The notes beneath the pieces were generated by a model, which saw only the letters and a program-made list of their open reading frames with translations, searched no databases and had not been told where the DNA came from. From JARLGU01 sp036504535 (lineage in GTDB: Bacteria > Armatimonadota > Armatimonadia > Armatimonadales > Capsulimonadaceae): DNA of 64,000 nt. Positions 41,831-50,592 of this stretch are shown piece after piece. A program made the position numbers and the translations under genes. Location of the stretch: NCBI GenBank assembly GCA_036504535.1, contig DASXUY010000064.1:62001-126000 (forward strand), read 5' to 3'. Positions within the stretch are counted from its first letter, which is position 1. Every line of letters starts with the position of its first letter.

Positions 41831-44163
41831 TTCCTTGTATTCTTCATTGTAAGTTCGACAGCCGTGACCCCTTCGGCGGGTTCAATCAGGCTGCCGCGAG
41901 CTATAACCGAGCTTGATGCGTTGCCGTACACGACGCTGGCGACGGCGTTAACCAGAAGCAAGCGCCAGCTGCCTACAATCCCGCTGGCACTCGCAGACAG
42001 AGAATTACCTTTTCGCGTAACGTCCAGACTTAGGGCGCGAGTGCCGAATTGGGCTGGTACGGTAACAACTAGACTTGCGCCATCCGATATCTCATATATC
42101 TCAAACGTGACACCCTCGTGGTAATCGTAATCGGGCTTGTAGTCAACGTTGCCAACGGCAAGCACCGTGTTCGGTCGGACGAGAATCGGTACGCTTAAGA
42201 AACCGTGGTTTTCGCGGCGCCATACGGGTCCCAAGACAACGTCACCCGTGAGGTAATTCGTCCATGCTCCCTCGGGGACGTAGTACTCGACGAAGCCGTC
42301 CCCGCTCATAACTGGCGCAACGAGCAGCGACTCACCGAGCATATATTGCCGATCCAGGTAAGCGCAAGTCGGATCCTCGGGAAACTCCACGAGCATGGCG
42401 CGCATTACGGGCGTGCCGGATTCATGTGCTTCGACTGCTGCCTGGAAGATCGTTGGCATCAGGCGGCACTTGAGCTTTGTAAAGAAGCGAAGGGTGTCGA
42501 CTGCCTCGTCATCGTAGACCCACGGAACGCGATACGAGGTGCTGCCGTGCAAGCGGCTGTGCGACGAAAGCATGCCGAACGCGATCCACCGCTTGTAGAC
42601 GGTCGGGTCCGGCGTGCCTTCGAAGCCGCCGATGTCGTGGCTCCAGAAGCCGAACCCGGAGAGGCAAAGTGACAGTCCACCACGTAGGCTTTCGGCCATT
42701 GACTCGAACGTGGAATTGCAATCTCCACCCCAATGCACCGGAAGCTTCTGGCTGCCAACAGTGCCCGATCGCGCAAACAAGACCGCGTCTCCTTCGCCGC
42801 GTTCACGGACGAGGAGGTCGAATACAACCTTGTTGTAATCATAGGAATAGTAGTTGTGCTGTTTGTAAGGGTCGGAGCCATCGAAATAGACGACATCCGT
42901 CGGAATCCTCTCCCCGAAATCGGTTTTGAAAGCGTCGACGCCCATATCAAGCAGCGCTTTGAGCTTGGAAGCGTACCACTCGCACGCCGCTGGATTGGTG
43001 AAATCGACAATGGCCATGCCGGGCTGCCATTGGTCGGTCTGCCATACGCTACCGTCGGCCCGCTTAAGGAAGTAGCCGTTCGAGACACCGTCGGCGAACA
43101 AGCGCGAGCGCTCAGCGATGTAGGGATTGATCCAGACGCAGACCTTGAGGCCCCTCGCCTTAAGACGCGATAGCATGGCTGGCGGGTCAGGAAACACGCG
43201 CTCATCCCATTTGAAGTCGCACCAGTGAAATTCGCGCATCCAGAAGCAGTCGAAATGGAAGACACTCAGCGGCAGGTCCCGATCTTCCATGCCCTGGATG
43301 AACTCGGTCACTGTCGCTTCGTCATAGCTGGTCGTAAATGATGTTGTCAGCCACAAGCCAAACGACCACGCTGGCGGCAGAGCTGGACGCCCCGTCAGCG
43401 CCGTGTACATTTCGAGCACCTCTTTGGGAGTCGGGCCATAAATCACAAAGTACTCTAGCGAGTTGCCTTTTACGCTGAACTGCACCTTCGAAACGCGCTC
43501 CGAGGCGATTTCAAACGAAACATTCTCAGGCTGATTGACAAAGACGCCGTATCCGCGGTTGGTCATGTAGAACGGTACGTTCTTATAGGCTTGCTCGCTG
43601 CCAGTTCCGCCGTCGCGGTTCCAAGTATCGACTGTTTGGCCGTTCTTGATGAATGGCGTAAATCGTTCGCCGAGGCCATACACATACTCCCCCACCCCTA
43701 AATCGAGTTGCTCACGCATGTGGACGCCGTCACCAGCCTTCTCAACCATCGCCATCGATCGCTCGCCGCTGCGCGTTAGAATGCGCCCATCTGCTGCGAA
43801 GTCAACCGCCCATCGCTTGCGATCCGGGATGCAGACGGACAGCCGGCCGGAGCGAAGGCAAAGGGACTGATCACCCGCGCTGACGCAGGGATTGAAACCG
43901 ACTGATTCATTGACCTCAAACTGGGGCGACCGCTCGCGCTCTCCAAGGAAGTGCGAGATGTTGACGCGGATAACGTCTTCGCAAGGCGCGGAGTAGCGGA
44001 CAGTGACAAGGGGGCCATCAAGCATGCTCCAGCGACCATGAATCGGAAAAAGCGGGGCGTGCACGACCAGCGAATCATGCTCGGCCTCTGCTTCGTAAGC
44101 CATACTCGGCGAGAGAGCGCGAACTCCAGGTTGCATCATCCAGTTGCCGTCAGTGAATTTCAT
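41827..44163 (-). CDS. yicI: GH31 alpha-xylosidase (YicI-type)
   Basis: 778 residues, close to the length of E. coli YicI and following it block by block: GVGEYVYGLGERFTPFIKNG, GLWLTTSFTTSYDEATV, LSVFHFDCFWMREFHWCDF, CVWINPYIAERS, DAFKTDFGERIPTDV (nucleophile Asp ~413), VHWGGDCNSTFESMAES (acid/base Asp ~482), FGFWSHDIGGFEG and SSHSRLHGSTSYRVPW. No signal peptide, so it acts on imported oligosaccharides, removing alpha-1,6-xylose as in isoprimeverose and xyloglucan oligosaccharides. First gene of the minus-strand array, with AGGA before the start and a promoter at 44188-44216. A second copy lies at 55052-57424. Confidence 0.94.
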   Translation of the reverse strand: MKFTDGNWMMQPGVRALSPSMAYEAEAEHDSLVVHAPLFPIHGRWSMLDGPLVTVRYSAPCEDVIRVNISHFLGERERSPQFEVNESVGFNPCVSAGDQSLCLRSGRLSVCIPDRKRWAVDFAADGRILTRSGERSMAMVEKAGDGVHMREQLDLGVGEYVYGLGERFTPFIKNGQTVDTWNRDGGTGSEQAYKNVPFYMTNRGYGVFVNQPENVSFEIASERVSKVQFSVKGNSLEYFVIYGPTPKEVLEMYTALTGRPALPPAWSFGLWLTTSFTTSYDEATVTEFIQGMEDRDLPLSVFHFDCFWMREFHWCDFKWDERVFPDPPAMLSRLKARGLKVCVWINPYIAERSRLFADGVSNGYFLKRADGSVWQTDQWQPGMAIVDFTNPAACEWYASKLKALLDMGVDAFKTDFGERIPTDVVYFDGSDPYKQHNYYSYDYNKVVFDLLVRERGEGDAVLFARSGTVGSQKLPVHWGGDCNSTFESMAESLRGGLSLCLSGFGFWSHDIGGFEGTPDPTVYKRWIAFGMLSSHSRLHGSTSYRVPWVYDDEAVDTLRFFTKLKCRLMPTIFQAAVEAHESGTPVMRAMLVEFPEDPTCAYLDRQYMLGESLLVAPVMSGDGFVEYYVPEGAWTNYLTGDVVLGPVWRRENHGFLSVPILVRPNTVLAVGNVDYKPDYDYHEGVTFEIYEISDGASLVVTVPAQFGTRALSLDVTRKGNSLSASASGIVGSWRLLLVNAVASVVYGNASSSVIARGSLIEPAEGVTAVELTMKNTRK

Positions 44164-44187
44164 ACTGTTGTCCTATATATATCGCGA

Positions 44188-44216
44188 TCTAAATTGCAAA
44201 TCTCGCGTTTAGTCAA
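44188..44216 (-). promoter_or_regulatory. Promoter for the minus-strand hemicellulase array
   Basis: On the minus strand TTGACT (44216-44211), 17 bases, TTTAGA (44193-44188), then AGGA and the GH31 start at 44163. A palindrome ATCGCGAT (44188-44181) touches the -10 box and could be an operator. It differs from the TAGCGCTA sites found on the divergent lacI side. Confidence 0.5.
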
Positions 44217-44368
44217 CTGCTAGTCCCTGCCTAGTCTAGGAACGGCGGGACCATCGTATCCTTGTCCGAATAAGCCTGTGGTCACGAATAGTTTCCATCG
44301 AATACCACCGATCACGCAATCGCATTATAGCACCCCTCCTTAATCTTGGCAAGATATTTTAGTATGAA

Positions 44369-44378
44369 TTAGCGTTAA
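44369..44378. promoter_or_regulatory. Upstream LacI-type operator (TTAGCGTTAA)
   Basis: A near-palindrome with the same TAGCG half-site and central CG as the operator in the lacI promoter, whose centre lies 34 bases further on. It sits between the two divergent transcription units (array start at 44163, lacI start at 44436) and could help loop or load the repressor. Confidence 0.5.
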
Positions 44379-44397
44379 TTATTTTTTTGTAGGGGTA

Positions 44398-44426
44398 TTG
44401 ACCTAGCGCTAATTCTGTGATATGAT
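44398..44426 (+). promoter_or_regulatory. lacI promoter with TAGCGCTA operator in the spacer
   Basis: TTGACC (44398-44403), 17 bases, TATGAT (44421-44426). The spacer begins with the palindrome TAGCGCTA (44404-44411), exactly as in the promoters at 51709 and 54936. The expected transcription start is within a few bases of the ATG at 44436, so the lacI mRNA is probably leaderless or nearly so. Confidence 0.7.
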
Positions 44427-44435
44427 GGTTTCACG

Positions 44436-45542
44436 ATGAGAAGAGGAACTGCAACAACATTACAAGATGTCGCTCGAGAAGCTGGAGTCGCGCCAATGAC
44501 GGTTTCGGTCGTCGTTAACGGCTCGCGATCTGCCACCCGAGTTTCCGACGCGACGAGAGAACGCATTCTTGATGCTGCAAAGCGGCTCAGCTATCGCCCT
44601 AACGGCGCCGCGAGGGGACTGGTACAACGACGAATGGAAACGATCGGGGTTGTCGGGCAGATCGAAACCACCGACGTGAACGTGTACTTTATCGAAGTAC
44701 TTACGGGAATATTAGAAGGCGCTACCCGTTTGGGGCAAAATACTACCGTGTTTACCGTATCAAGCTGGACGAAAGATGAAGATCGTATCCTACGGTATTG
44801 CGATGGCCGTGTCGATGGTCTAATCTTGGTGGCCCCTATCGACATGAATACAGAATTTTCGGAGAGGCTCCTTCGCCACACCCCATTCGTTATGCTGCAC
44901 AGCAATAGTGTGCCAGCGAATATTGACGACCTGGATGTTGATAATGAAGGCGGCGCATATGCGGCGGTTCAGCACCTAATCGGGCTGGGGCACAGACGTA
45001 TCGCGCATTTTGCCGCAGAACAGGTATTGGAAGGGGCGCGACTTCGGTTGGCTGGATATCGACGGGCGTTGGAAGACGCCGGTATTGCATTTGACGAACG
45101 CCTAGTCTTCCACGGCACCTTCAGCGACATATCGGGTCGTGCACGAATTCACCAACTTTTAGATTGGAGCCAGGATGAGCGCCCAACGGCAATTGCTTGT
45201 GTTAATGATGAAGTCGCTTGTGCCTGTATCGACGAACTTGGAAAGATGGGCTTTCGTGTCCCTGATGAATTCTCTATCACCGGGTTCGACGATGCACCGA
45301 TGGCCCGCATGACGCAACCGCCGTTGACAACGATCCGCCAGCCGCTTCGCAATATGGGGCGGTATGCGGTCGAGCGTCTTCGGTTCCGGATCGAAGAAGG
45401 GGAACGAATTAACGCTGACGCCCGATTGGCCGATAAAAGCAACGGCGTAGAACCGCCCTTGGCCAAAATCTCCGAACCACATATAGAGATTTTCCCGTTC
45501 GAGCTAATTGTGCGAGGATCGACAGCACCTCCTCGTTTATAG
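44436..45542 (+). CDS. LacI-family transcriptional regulator
   Basis: 368 residues. Residues ~8-55 are the LacI helix-turn-helix plus hinge: TTLQDVAREAGVAPMTVSVV, then SDATRERILDAAKRLSYRPN. The sensor domain has TIGVVGQIE, VDGLILVAP, HLIGLGHRRIAHFA, TAIACVNDEVACACIDEL and SITGFDDAPMARMTQPPLTT, ending with the usual VERL segment. The gene is divergent from the minus-strand GH31 array and its own promoter carries the TAGCGCTA site, so autoregulation is likely; the same site controls two hydrolase units at 51709 and 54936. The DNA-binding domain is very similar to that of the second LacI at 58618, so the two may share operators. A DUF1559 gene follows after 93 bases. Confidence 0.95.
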   Translation: MRRGTATTLQDVAREAGVAPMTVSVVVNGSRSATRVSDATRERILDAAKRLSYRPNGAARGLVQRRMETIGVVGQIETTDVNVYFIEVLTGILEGATRLGQNTTVFTVSSWTKDEDRILRYCDGRVDGLILVAPIDMNTEFSERLLRHTPFVMLHSNSVPANIDDLDVDNEGGAYAAVQHLIGLGHRRIAHFAAEQVLEGARLRLAGYRRALEDAGIAFDERLVFHGTFSDISGRARIHQLLDWSQDERPTAIACVNDEVACACIDELGKMGFRVPDEFSITGFDDAPMARMTQPPLTTIRQPLRNMGRYAVERLRFRIEEGERINADARLADKSNGVEPPLAKISEPHIEIFPFELIVRGSTAPPRL

Positions 45543-45635
45543 TACTCGAGGTAAGGTTAATGGTGTGAAATGCCGCACCAACTATCACTAATCTAACAGT
45601 TCCGATATTTGAACAACTACTTAGGAGAAACCATA

Positions 45636-46487
45636 ATGAAGTGCACCCAACCTGCGGAATTAACCAACTCATCCGTTACCAAAAGGGGATTTACTCTAAT
45701 TGAGCTACTCGTTGTTATCGCAATCATTGCGATACTGGCAGCTGTACTATTCCCAGTGTTTGCCCAGGCGAGGGAGAAGGCGCGTCAGTCATCGTGCTCC
45801 AGTAACCTAAAGCAACTTGGCCTCGCAGTCATACAATACGTCAACGACTACGACGATACCTACCCGGCGGCAGTCAATACGAACCAGCAGTGGAACTACT
45901 ACGCTAATGGCAACCCTGGCCCTAATAACTGGATACTCAAGATCCTGCCCTACTGCAAGGTCACGGGTATCTTCATGTGCCCTGACGACACAGCAGGCGG
46001 CAACACCGGTTGGCAAGGGATCAGCACGTCGTACGCCGCCAACGCAATGATAGGCTACCCTGCGCCAACGTACTCGACTACGAACATCGGGGTGTTCAGC
46101 TGGGGCGACAATTCGAGCTGGATTGCCAATAACAATGTGTTGACCCGTAACATTACTCGTCCGACAACCACGATCATGCTATACGAGTCTCACGGCGACG
46201 ATATGAATAAGGCCGGGCTCACCCCTGCCTGGTCCGCTTTTGGCGCAGGCTCAGGCTTCAGTGGCGCCTCATGGTTCGGCAACGGCACACAGCCTCCGGG
46301 CACTTGCAGCCCTTGCACGTCGACGTTCCCGAACAGTGTCAACGGTGGCGTTTCCACCAAGCATCAGGGTTTGGCCACCTTCCTGTACGCCGACGGTCAC
46401 GTCAAGTTGCTTCAGCCAACGACGACGGTTGATCCGTCTGGCGCCTGGAACCTCAACAGCCGGAACCAGTGGTACGCCCAGCAGTAA
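45636..46487 (+). CDS. DUF1559 pseudopilin-like protein
   Basis: 283 residues from the ATG at 45636, eight bases after AGGAG (an upstream in-frame TTG at 45609 has no such site). Residues ~18-50 read RGFTLIELLVVIAIIAILAA then VLFPVFAQAREKARQSSCSS, the prepilin-type signature; the C-terminal motif is HQGLATFLYADGHVKLLQ. It is a membrane-anchored, presumably surface-displayed protein. It follows the LacI gene and precedes a small putative lipoprotein gene, separated from the latter by a strong hairpin. Sequence is clearly diverged from the pair at 57609/59778, though of the same family. Confidence 0.92.
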   Translation: MKCTQPAELTNSSVTKRGFTLIELLVVIAIIAILAAVLFPVFAQAREKARQSSCSSNLKQLGLAVIQYVNDYDDTYPAAVNTNQQWNYYANGNPGPNNWILKILPYCKVTGIFMCPDDTAGGNTGWQGISTSYAANAMIGYPAPTYSTTNIGVFSWGDNSSWIANNNVLTRNITRPTTTIMLYESHGDDMNKAGLTPAWSAFGAGSGFSGASWFGNGTQPPGTCSPCTSTFPNSVNGGVSTKHQGLATFLYADGHVKLLQPTTTVDPSGAWNLNSRNQWYAQQ

Positions 46488-46503
46488 GAGTGATGTAATG
46501 CGT

Positions 46504-46530
46504 GCCGCCGAAGCACATGGCTTCGGCGGC
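46504..46530 (+). terminator. Strong hairpin after the DUF1559 gene
   Basis: GCCGCCGAAG (46504-46513) and CTTCGGCGGC (46521-46530) pair perfectly over 10 bp with a 7-base loop. No T run follows (TAAACGG), so it probably stabilises the pseudopilin mRNA 3' end or attenuates read-through into the small gene that starts 16 bases later. Confidence 0.5.
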
Positions 46531-46546
46531 TAAACGGAGAATGATC

Positions 46547-46756
46547 ATGAGCAAATTTCTAAAATGCGTTACCATCGGCATCGCTGGCATCGTGCTGGGA
46601 CTTCCAAGTGTGGGGTGCCAGAATTCCGTTGAAGCGGGCAAGGCTGATAAGGCCTCATTCTACGGCGGCCCGCCACCAGCGAGCGCGCAGGCGCAGATCA
46701 AGGCTCAGCAGGATGCGCAAGCAAGGGCCATTGCAGCTTCTGGCAAACGTAAATAG
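46547..46756 (+). CDS. Small putative lipoprotein or secreted peptide
   Basis: 69 residues from the ATG at 46547, seven bases after GGAG. MSKFLKCVTIGIAGIVLGLP is a hydrophobic signal followed by SVGC, an imperfect lipobox, then a hydrophilic tail with SFYGGPPPASAQAQIKAQQD and a basic end (GKRK). I know no named family; small GGP-containing lipoproteins next to DUF1559 genes occur in related phyla, which suggests a linked role (inference). The 3' half and the hairpin beyond it are repeated almost exactly at 50400-50632, where the copy is broken. The preservation of this short frame against that mutated copy supports it as a real gene. Confidence 0.6.
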   Translation: MSKFLKCVTIGIAGIVLGLPSVGCQNSVEAGKADKASFYGGPPPASAQAQIKAQQDAQARAIAASGKRK

Positions 46757-46789
46757 CATAGGGGTGACGTAGGCAGTCTAGGGTAGATC

Positions 46790-46820
46790 GGAGCTTCGAA
46801 AATCTTAAATTCAAAGCTCC
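46790..46820 (+). terminator. Hairpin after the small lipoprotein gene
   Basis: GGAGCTTCGAA and TTCAAAGCTCC pair over 11 positions with one mismatch and a 9-base loop. It is the counterpart of the better hairpin at 50593-50632 behind the pseudogene copy. The T run here is poor (GATTTC), so termination strength is uncertain. Confidence 0.5.
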
Positions 46821-47076
46821 GATTTCACTACAGTCTCGTGATATCAATGTACCTGGCTTGGACAAATAATACAACAGGCGTAATTCATTACCTGTGTGGC
46901 CTCTACCGATATGGAAATGGGCATTAGAATCGCCATCGACGCCGCTGCGGAGATAACCGCCACCACTTACCCCAAAATCCGTCTCGTACGTATCCTGCGA
47001 CACGTTGCCACCTCGCCACAAGATGTAGCGGCTGCTCCTTTTCCTTCGTTTTCGGATAAGAAGGATTAACTGCATT
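46821..47076. other. Degenerate intergenic segment, partly repeated at 50633-50700
   Basis: No gene is supported. Part of the segment (from AGTCTCGTGA onward) aligns loosely with the stretch after the hairpin at 50640, where minus-strand translation gives LRLWGYSCP; here it gives LRLLYYLSKPG. The two stretches are probably copies of the same 3' coding end on the minus strand, perhaps of the GH43-type gene now broken at 50640-51570. A ribosome-binding site (AAGGA, 47061-47065) for the deacetylase pseudogene lies at the right end. Confidence 0.35.
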
Positions 47077-48062
47077 ATGAAAACCAAAAGAATCATCGCC
47101 ACCATCTCGGCCTTATTTCGGCTGCCAGTGTCGCACAAGCGTCCAGTATCCCGACTCCTTACGAGATTGGCGCGTGGCGGGGGGTTCGGGCTGCCGCCGT
47201 CTCCTACACGTTCGATGATAATTCTCCCAATCAGTTCTTAAAAGCGCAATCGATGCTCGATGCCAAGCGGTTCAAGGCGACGTCTTTCTGCATAGTTGGA
47301 AACCTAACGCCGACACAATGGTCGACCATACAGAACTGCGCCGCTCACGGGCACGAGGTCAGTAGCCATACCTTGTCCTATCCGGACCTCACAAAGTCGT
47401 CGCAATCACAACTCATCGATGAGGAGTTGAACTCGAAGAACCTGATTCAATCTCATACGGGGCACAATTGCGTTAGTCTTGCCTATCCGTACTGCACGGT
47501 GCCGAGCGAATCGACTACATCGCAGTACTACACGTTTGTTCGAAGCTGCAACGGTTCGCTTGTGTCCAGCAGCCCATCGGATATGCTGGCAATCGGCGCG
47601 CTAGGTCCGGACTCAACCGTGGTGAGCACCGCCTAAGAACACGCTGCCAATGCCGGAATCTGGCTAGTTTGGCTTATTCACGGCATTGACAGCGAGCCTG
47701 CCTGCTGTCCCACTTCGTCCTCAGCTTTGCGGGCCAATATCAACTACCTCGCCGACAATCCGGACAGGTGGTGGATAGACACGTTTGGCAACGTCGCCCG
47801 GTATATCGTTGAGCGAAATGCGGCAGTTCTGACCGTTGTCTCAAACGGCGGGAGTGGCATCACGCTCCAACTGAGCGACAACTTGAACAACACAGTATTT
47901 GACTTTCCCGTGACGTTGCGCTGCCCGCTCCCCGCTGGCTGGGAGGCTGCTGCGGTCACGCAGAACGGAGTCTCGGTGCCCTCCCAAGTCGTGAACGGCA
48001 AGGTGATGTTCGATGTCGTGCCGGACCGAGGCAATATCGTTCTAAGCAGGAGGCCGAGCTAG
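47077..48062 (+). pseudogene. Broken secreted polysaccharide deacetylase (NodB-like)
   Basis: The start ATG 47077 follows AAGGA and gives MKTKRIIATISALF, but a one-base loss then shifts the frame; the downstream frame resumes as AASVAQASSIPTPYEIGAW and VSYTFDDNSPNQF, the NodB deacetylase motif. Further landmarks are FKATSFCIVGNLT, HGHEVSSHTLSYPDL and NCVSLAYPYC. A TAA at 47634-47636 interrupts the frame after DSTVVSTA; the same frame then continues EHAANAGIWLVWLIHGIDS to 48062, including a C-terminal beta-rich domain. So there are two independent lesions. An intact form would be a ~325-residue secreted deacetylase acting on acetylated glycans. Programmed recoding is unlikely with both a shift and a stop. 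Recent decay, as the rest reads cleanly. Confidence 0.75.
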
Positions 48063-48200
48063 CCATAGCGCGTCTTTATGTTATCCAGAAGTTCTTATCG
48101 ACTAATAGCCGGCGACTAGCAGCGCCAGCCGCGCTCGTTCTACACCCCGCTGGGCCAACCCAGCATTCGTCGCCACCACTAGGACTGGAAAGGTAGAAAA

Positions 48201-50174
48201 TTGCAACTCACCCGACATCGCATCGCTTTTGCTATCCGAAGCACCACACTGGCGATCTGCATGGTCGTCGCCGGACCCGTTACCGCGATGGCCGCGGACC
48301 CGGCAGTGCCGACGCTGACGATCGATGCCAGTAGGTCTGCTGGTACGGTCACGCCCCGGTTGTATGGCCTGATGACGGAGGAGATCAATCACTCCTACGA
48401 TGGCGGCCTGTATGCGGAACTCATTCAGAATCGAGCGTTCATGGACGACGCTTGGACACCCCGCCACTGGACCGTCGTTCAGGGCGAGGGATCGGGAGCG
48501 ACCATCGCCCTTGACCGAGACCGTCCCCGGACCGAGCAAACGCCGACGAGCCTGCGCCTCGACGTCACGGCAGCTTCAGGCGGCCATCCCGCCGGAGTCG
48601 CCAACGATGGCTATTGGGGGATTCCCGTCCGTTCGGAGACCCGCTACACGGCAACGTTCTATGCCCGCACCAACACCGGCTTTTCCGGCTCGGTAACGCT
48701 CGCAATCAAGAGCGAGGACGGCCAGACGGTTTACGCCAAGGCGCAAGTCGCTCGCCTCACGGACCAGTGGCAGTCCTACACGGCGACGCTGCGTACGGGA
48801 ACGTTGGTTCCAACGGCGAAGGCGCGCTTTGTGCTCACCGTGGATCGGCCCGGCACCGTCTGGCTCGGCTATGTTTCACTTTTCCCCCCGACCTGGAAGA
48901 ACCGCCCGAACGGCCTTCGACCTGATCTTATGCAGGCGCTGGTAGATATGAAACCGGGCTTTTTGCGCTTTCCAGGCGGCAACTATCTGGAAGGCAACAA
49001 GATCTCGGAGCGCTTCGACTGGAAGAAGACGCTCGGACCGCCTGAGGATCGTCCAGGGCACTGGTGCCCATGGGGTTATCGATCAACGGACGGCATGGGA
49101 CTGCTGGAGTTCTTGTACTGGTGCGAAGACATGGGCGCGGAACCGTTGCTCGCGGTCTATGCGGGATACTCGCTGAACGGCGAGCATGTCAATGCTGGCC
49201 CTGCCCTCGTTCCCTACGTGCAGGAAGCGCTCGATGAGATCGAGTACGTGATCGGGGACAAGAACACAAAGTGGGGTGCCGTTCGCATCCGCGATGGTCA
49301 CTCCAAGCCGTTTCCCCTGCACTACGTGGAGATCGGCAACGAGGATAACTTCGACAAGTCCGGAAGCTACGACGGTCGCTTCGCACAGTTTCACGATGCG
49401 ATCAAGGCAAAGTATCCACAGCTCAAAGTCATCTCCAGCGCAGGGAAGGAGTATGTTCCCAGTCGTAAGCCTGACGTTGTGGACGAGCACAACTACAGTT
49501 CAGCTGCCGGCTTCGAGGGATGGCTGTCAACCCACTACGAAGGCTACGACCGCAAAAGCAGTCCAGAGATCTTTGTAGGGGAATGGGCGGCGTTCGAGGA
49601 TACCGCTCCTTGGGATTCTCGATCACACTCGTTGCCGGCGACACCAAGCATGAAGGCCGCCCTGGGCGACGCAGCCTGGATGACTGAGATGGAGCGTAAC
49701 GCGAATCTCGTGGTGATGCAATGCTACGCTCCCCTCCTGGCGAACGTGAATCCCGGCGGATGGCAGTGGCGGCCGAACATGATCGGTTATGATGCGCTTA
49801 CTACGTACGGCTCTCCCAGCTACTACGCTTTCCAGATGTTCAGCTGCAATCACGGCGATGTGGTGTTGAAGGCCGCGCTGACGGATCGCGCGCTGCACAC
49901 GTCGGTCACTCGGGACAGTACGAGCGGGACCATTACAGTGAAACTGGTGAACCCGCAGGCGACGCCGCAGCCTGTTAAGATCGATATCCCAGCAGTCACC
50001 TCTTTGACGCCCATTATGAAAGCGATCACTCTAGCCGCTGACCCTGTCGACACGAACGCCATCGACATGCCCATAAAAGTGGTTCCTGTCACGACGGAGG
50101 TGCCGAATTTCCAACCTGGTAGCATCTACACGCTTCCTGCTAACTCGATAACCGTATTGGAGATGAAACCCTGA
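48201..50174 (+). CDS. Secreted GH51 alpha-L-arabinofuranosidase
   Basis: 657 residues from a TTG at 48201 with GGAAAGG seven bases upstream. A signal peptide (~1-31, VTAMAA) precedes LYGLMTEEINHSYDGGLYAE, a standard GH51 opening. A CBM4_9-like insert (~85-230: ETRYTATFYARTNTGFSGSV) interrupts, then the barrel resumes: GFLRFPGGNYLEGN, LHYVEIGNEDNFD (acid/base Glu ~378), DEHNYSS and PEIFVGEWAAFED (nucleophile Glu ~461). The C-terminal beta-sandwich ends NSITVLEMKP. Complete. It releases alpha-L-arabinofuranose from arabinoxylan, arabinan or arabinosylated xyloglucan. It lies downstream of the deacetylase pseudogene. Confidence 0.92.
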   Translation: MQLTRHRIAFAIRSTTLAICMVVAGPVTAMAADPAVPTLTIDASRSAGTVTPRLYGLMTEEINHSYDGGLYAELIQNRAFMDDAWTPRHWTVVQGEGSGATIALDRDRPRTEQTPTSLRLDVTAASGGHPAGVANDGYWGIPVRSETRYTATFYARTNTGFSGSVTLAIKSEDGQTVYAKAQVARLTDQWQSYTATLRTGTLVPTAKARFVLTVDRPGTVWLGYVSLFPPTWKNRPNGLRPDLMQALVDMKPGFLRFPGGNYLEGNKISERFDWKKTLGPPEDRPGHWCPWGYRSTDGMGLLEFLYWCEDMGAEPLLAVYAGYSLNGEHVNAGPALVPYVQEALDEIEYVIGDKNTKWGAVRIRDGHSKPFPLHYVEIGNEDNFDKSGSYDGRFAQFHDAIKAKYPQLKVISSAGKEYVPSRKPDVVDEHNYSSAAGFEGWLSTHYEGYDRKSSPEIFVGEWAAFEDTAPWDSRSHSLPATPSMKAALGDAAWMTEMERNANLVVMQCYAPLLANVNPGGWQWRPNMIGYDALTTYGSPSYYAFQMFSCNHGDVVLKAALTDRALHTSVTRDSTSGTITVKLVNPQATPQPVKIDIPAVTSLTPIMKAITLAADPVDTNAIDMPIKVVPVTTEVPNFQPGSIYTLPANSITVLEMKP

Positions 50175-50346
50175 GGTCGGTTTAGGGCATATTAAGTTAA
50201 CAGGGGAGCCGAGAAAAGGTGAGACAATCTAGCATGGGCGTGGTCAAGCGCCGCATTGGAGCGTGGGATACGCTGGAACGAGGCAACGAAACAAAGCTCC
50301 ACCTTAATGCCCATTGGTGCAGCGACAATGGCGCGACACGGAGAAG

Positions 50347-50558
50347 TTCAATTATCAAGCGTGTCAATTGCGTTATTATTGTTATGGTTGGAATTGCGCT
50401 TCGACTGCCGACATGGCTGCCAGAATTCCGTTGAAGCGGGCAAGGCTGATTAGGCCTCATTCTACGGCGGCCCGCCACCAGCGAGCGCGCAGGCGCAGAT
50501 CAAGGCTCAGCAGGAAGCGCAAGCGAGGGCCATGGCAGCTTCTGGCAAACGTAAATAG
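50347..50558 (+). pseudogene. Nonsense-mutated copy of the small lipoprotein gene at 46547
   Basis: From CCAGAATTCCGTTGAAGC to the stop at ~50558 this is almost identical to 46617-46756, but the Lys codon AAG after GKAD has become TAG, stopping the frame. The signal-peptide half (50347-50420) is recognisable only by loose alignment and has no start in frame. The surrounding order (hairpin, then minus-strand GH43-like remnant) is also repeated, so a block of sequence was duplicated. The near-identity of the 3' half against the poor N-terminal half suggests either gene conversion or different decay rates. Confidence 0.75.
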
Positions 50559-50592
50559 CATATGGCTGGCGGAAGCAGTTATAGCCAGATTC

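Noticed and set aside
42459..43265. Long out-of-frame minus-strand frame inside GH31
   Set aside because: Overlaps the conserved catalytic region of GH31 in another frame, low-complexity Ser/Arg-rich product.
46698..47138. 146-codon minus-strand frame between the small lipoprotein gene and the deacetylase pseudogene
   Set aside because: Overlaps the lipoprotein gene and the start of the deacetylase pseudogene, no start signal; only its middle may be a degraded coding remnant, noted under 46821-47076.
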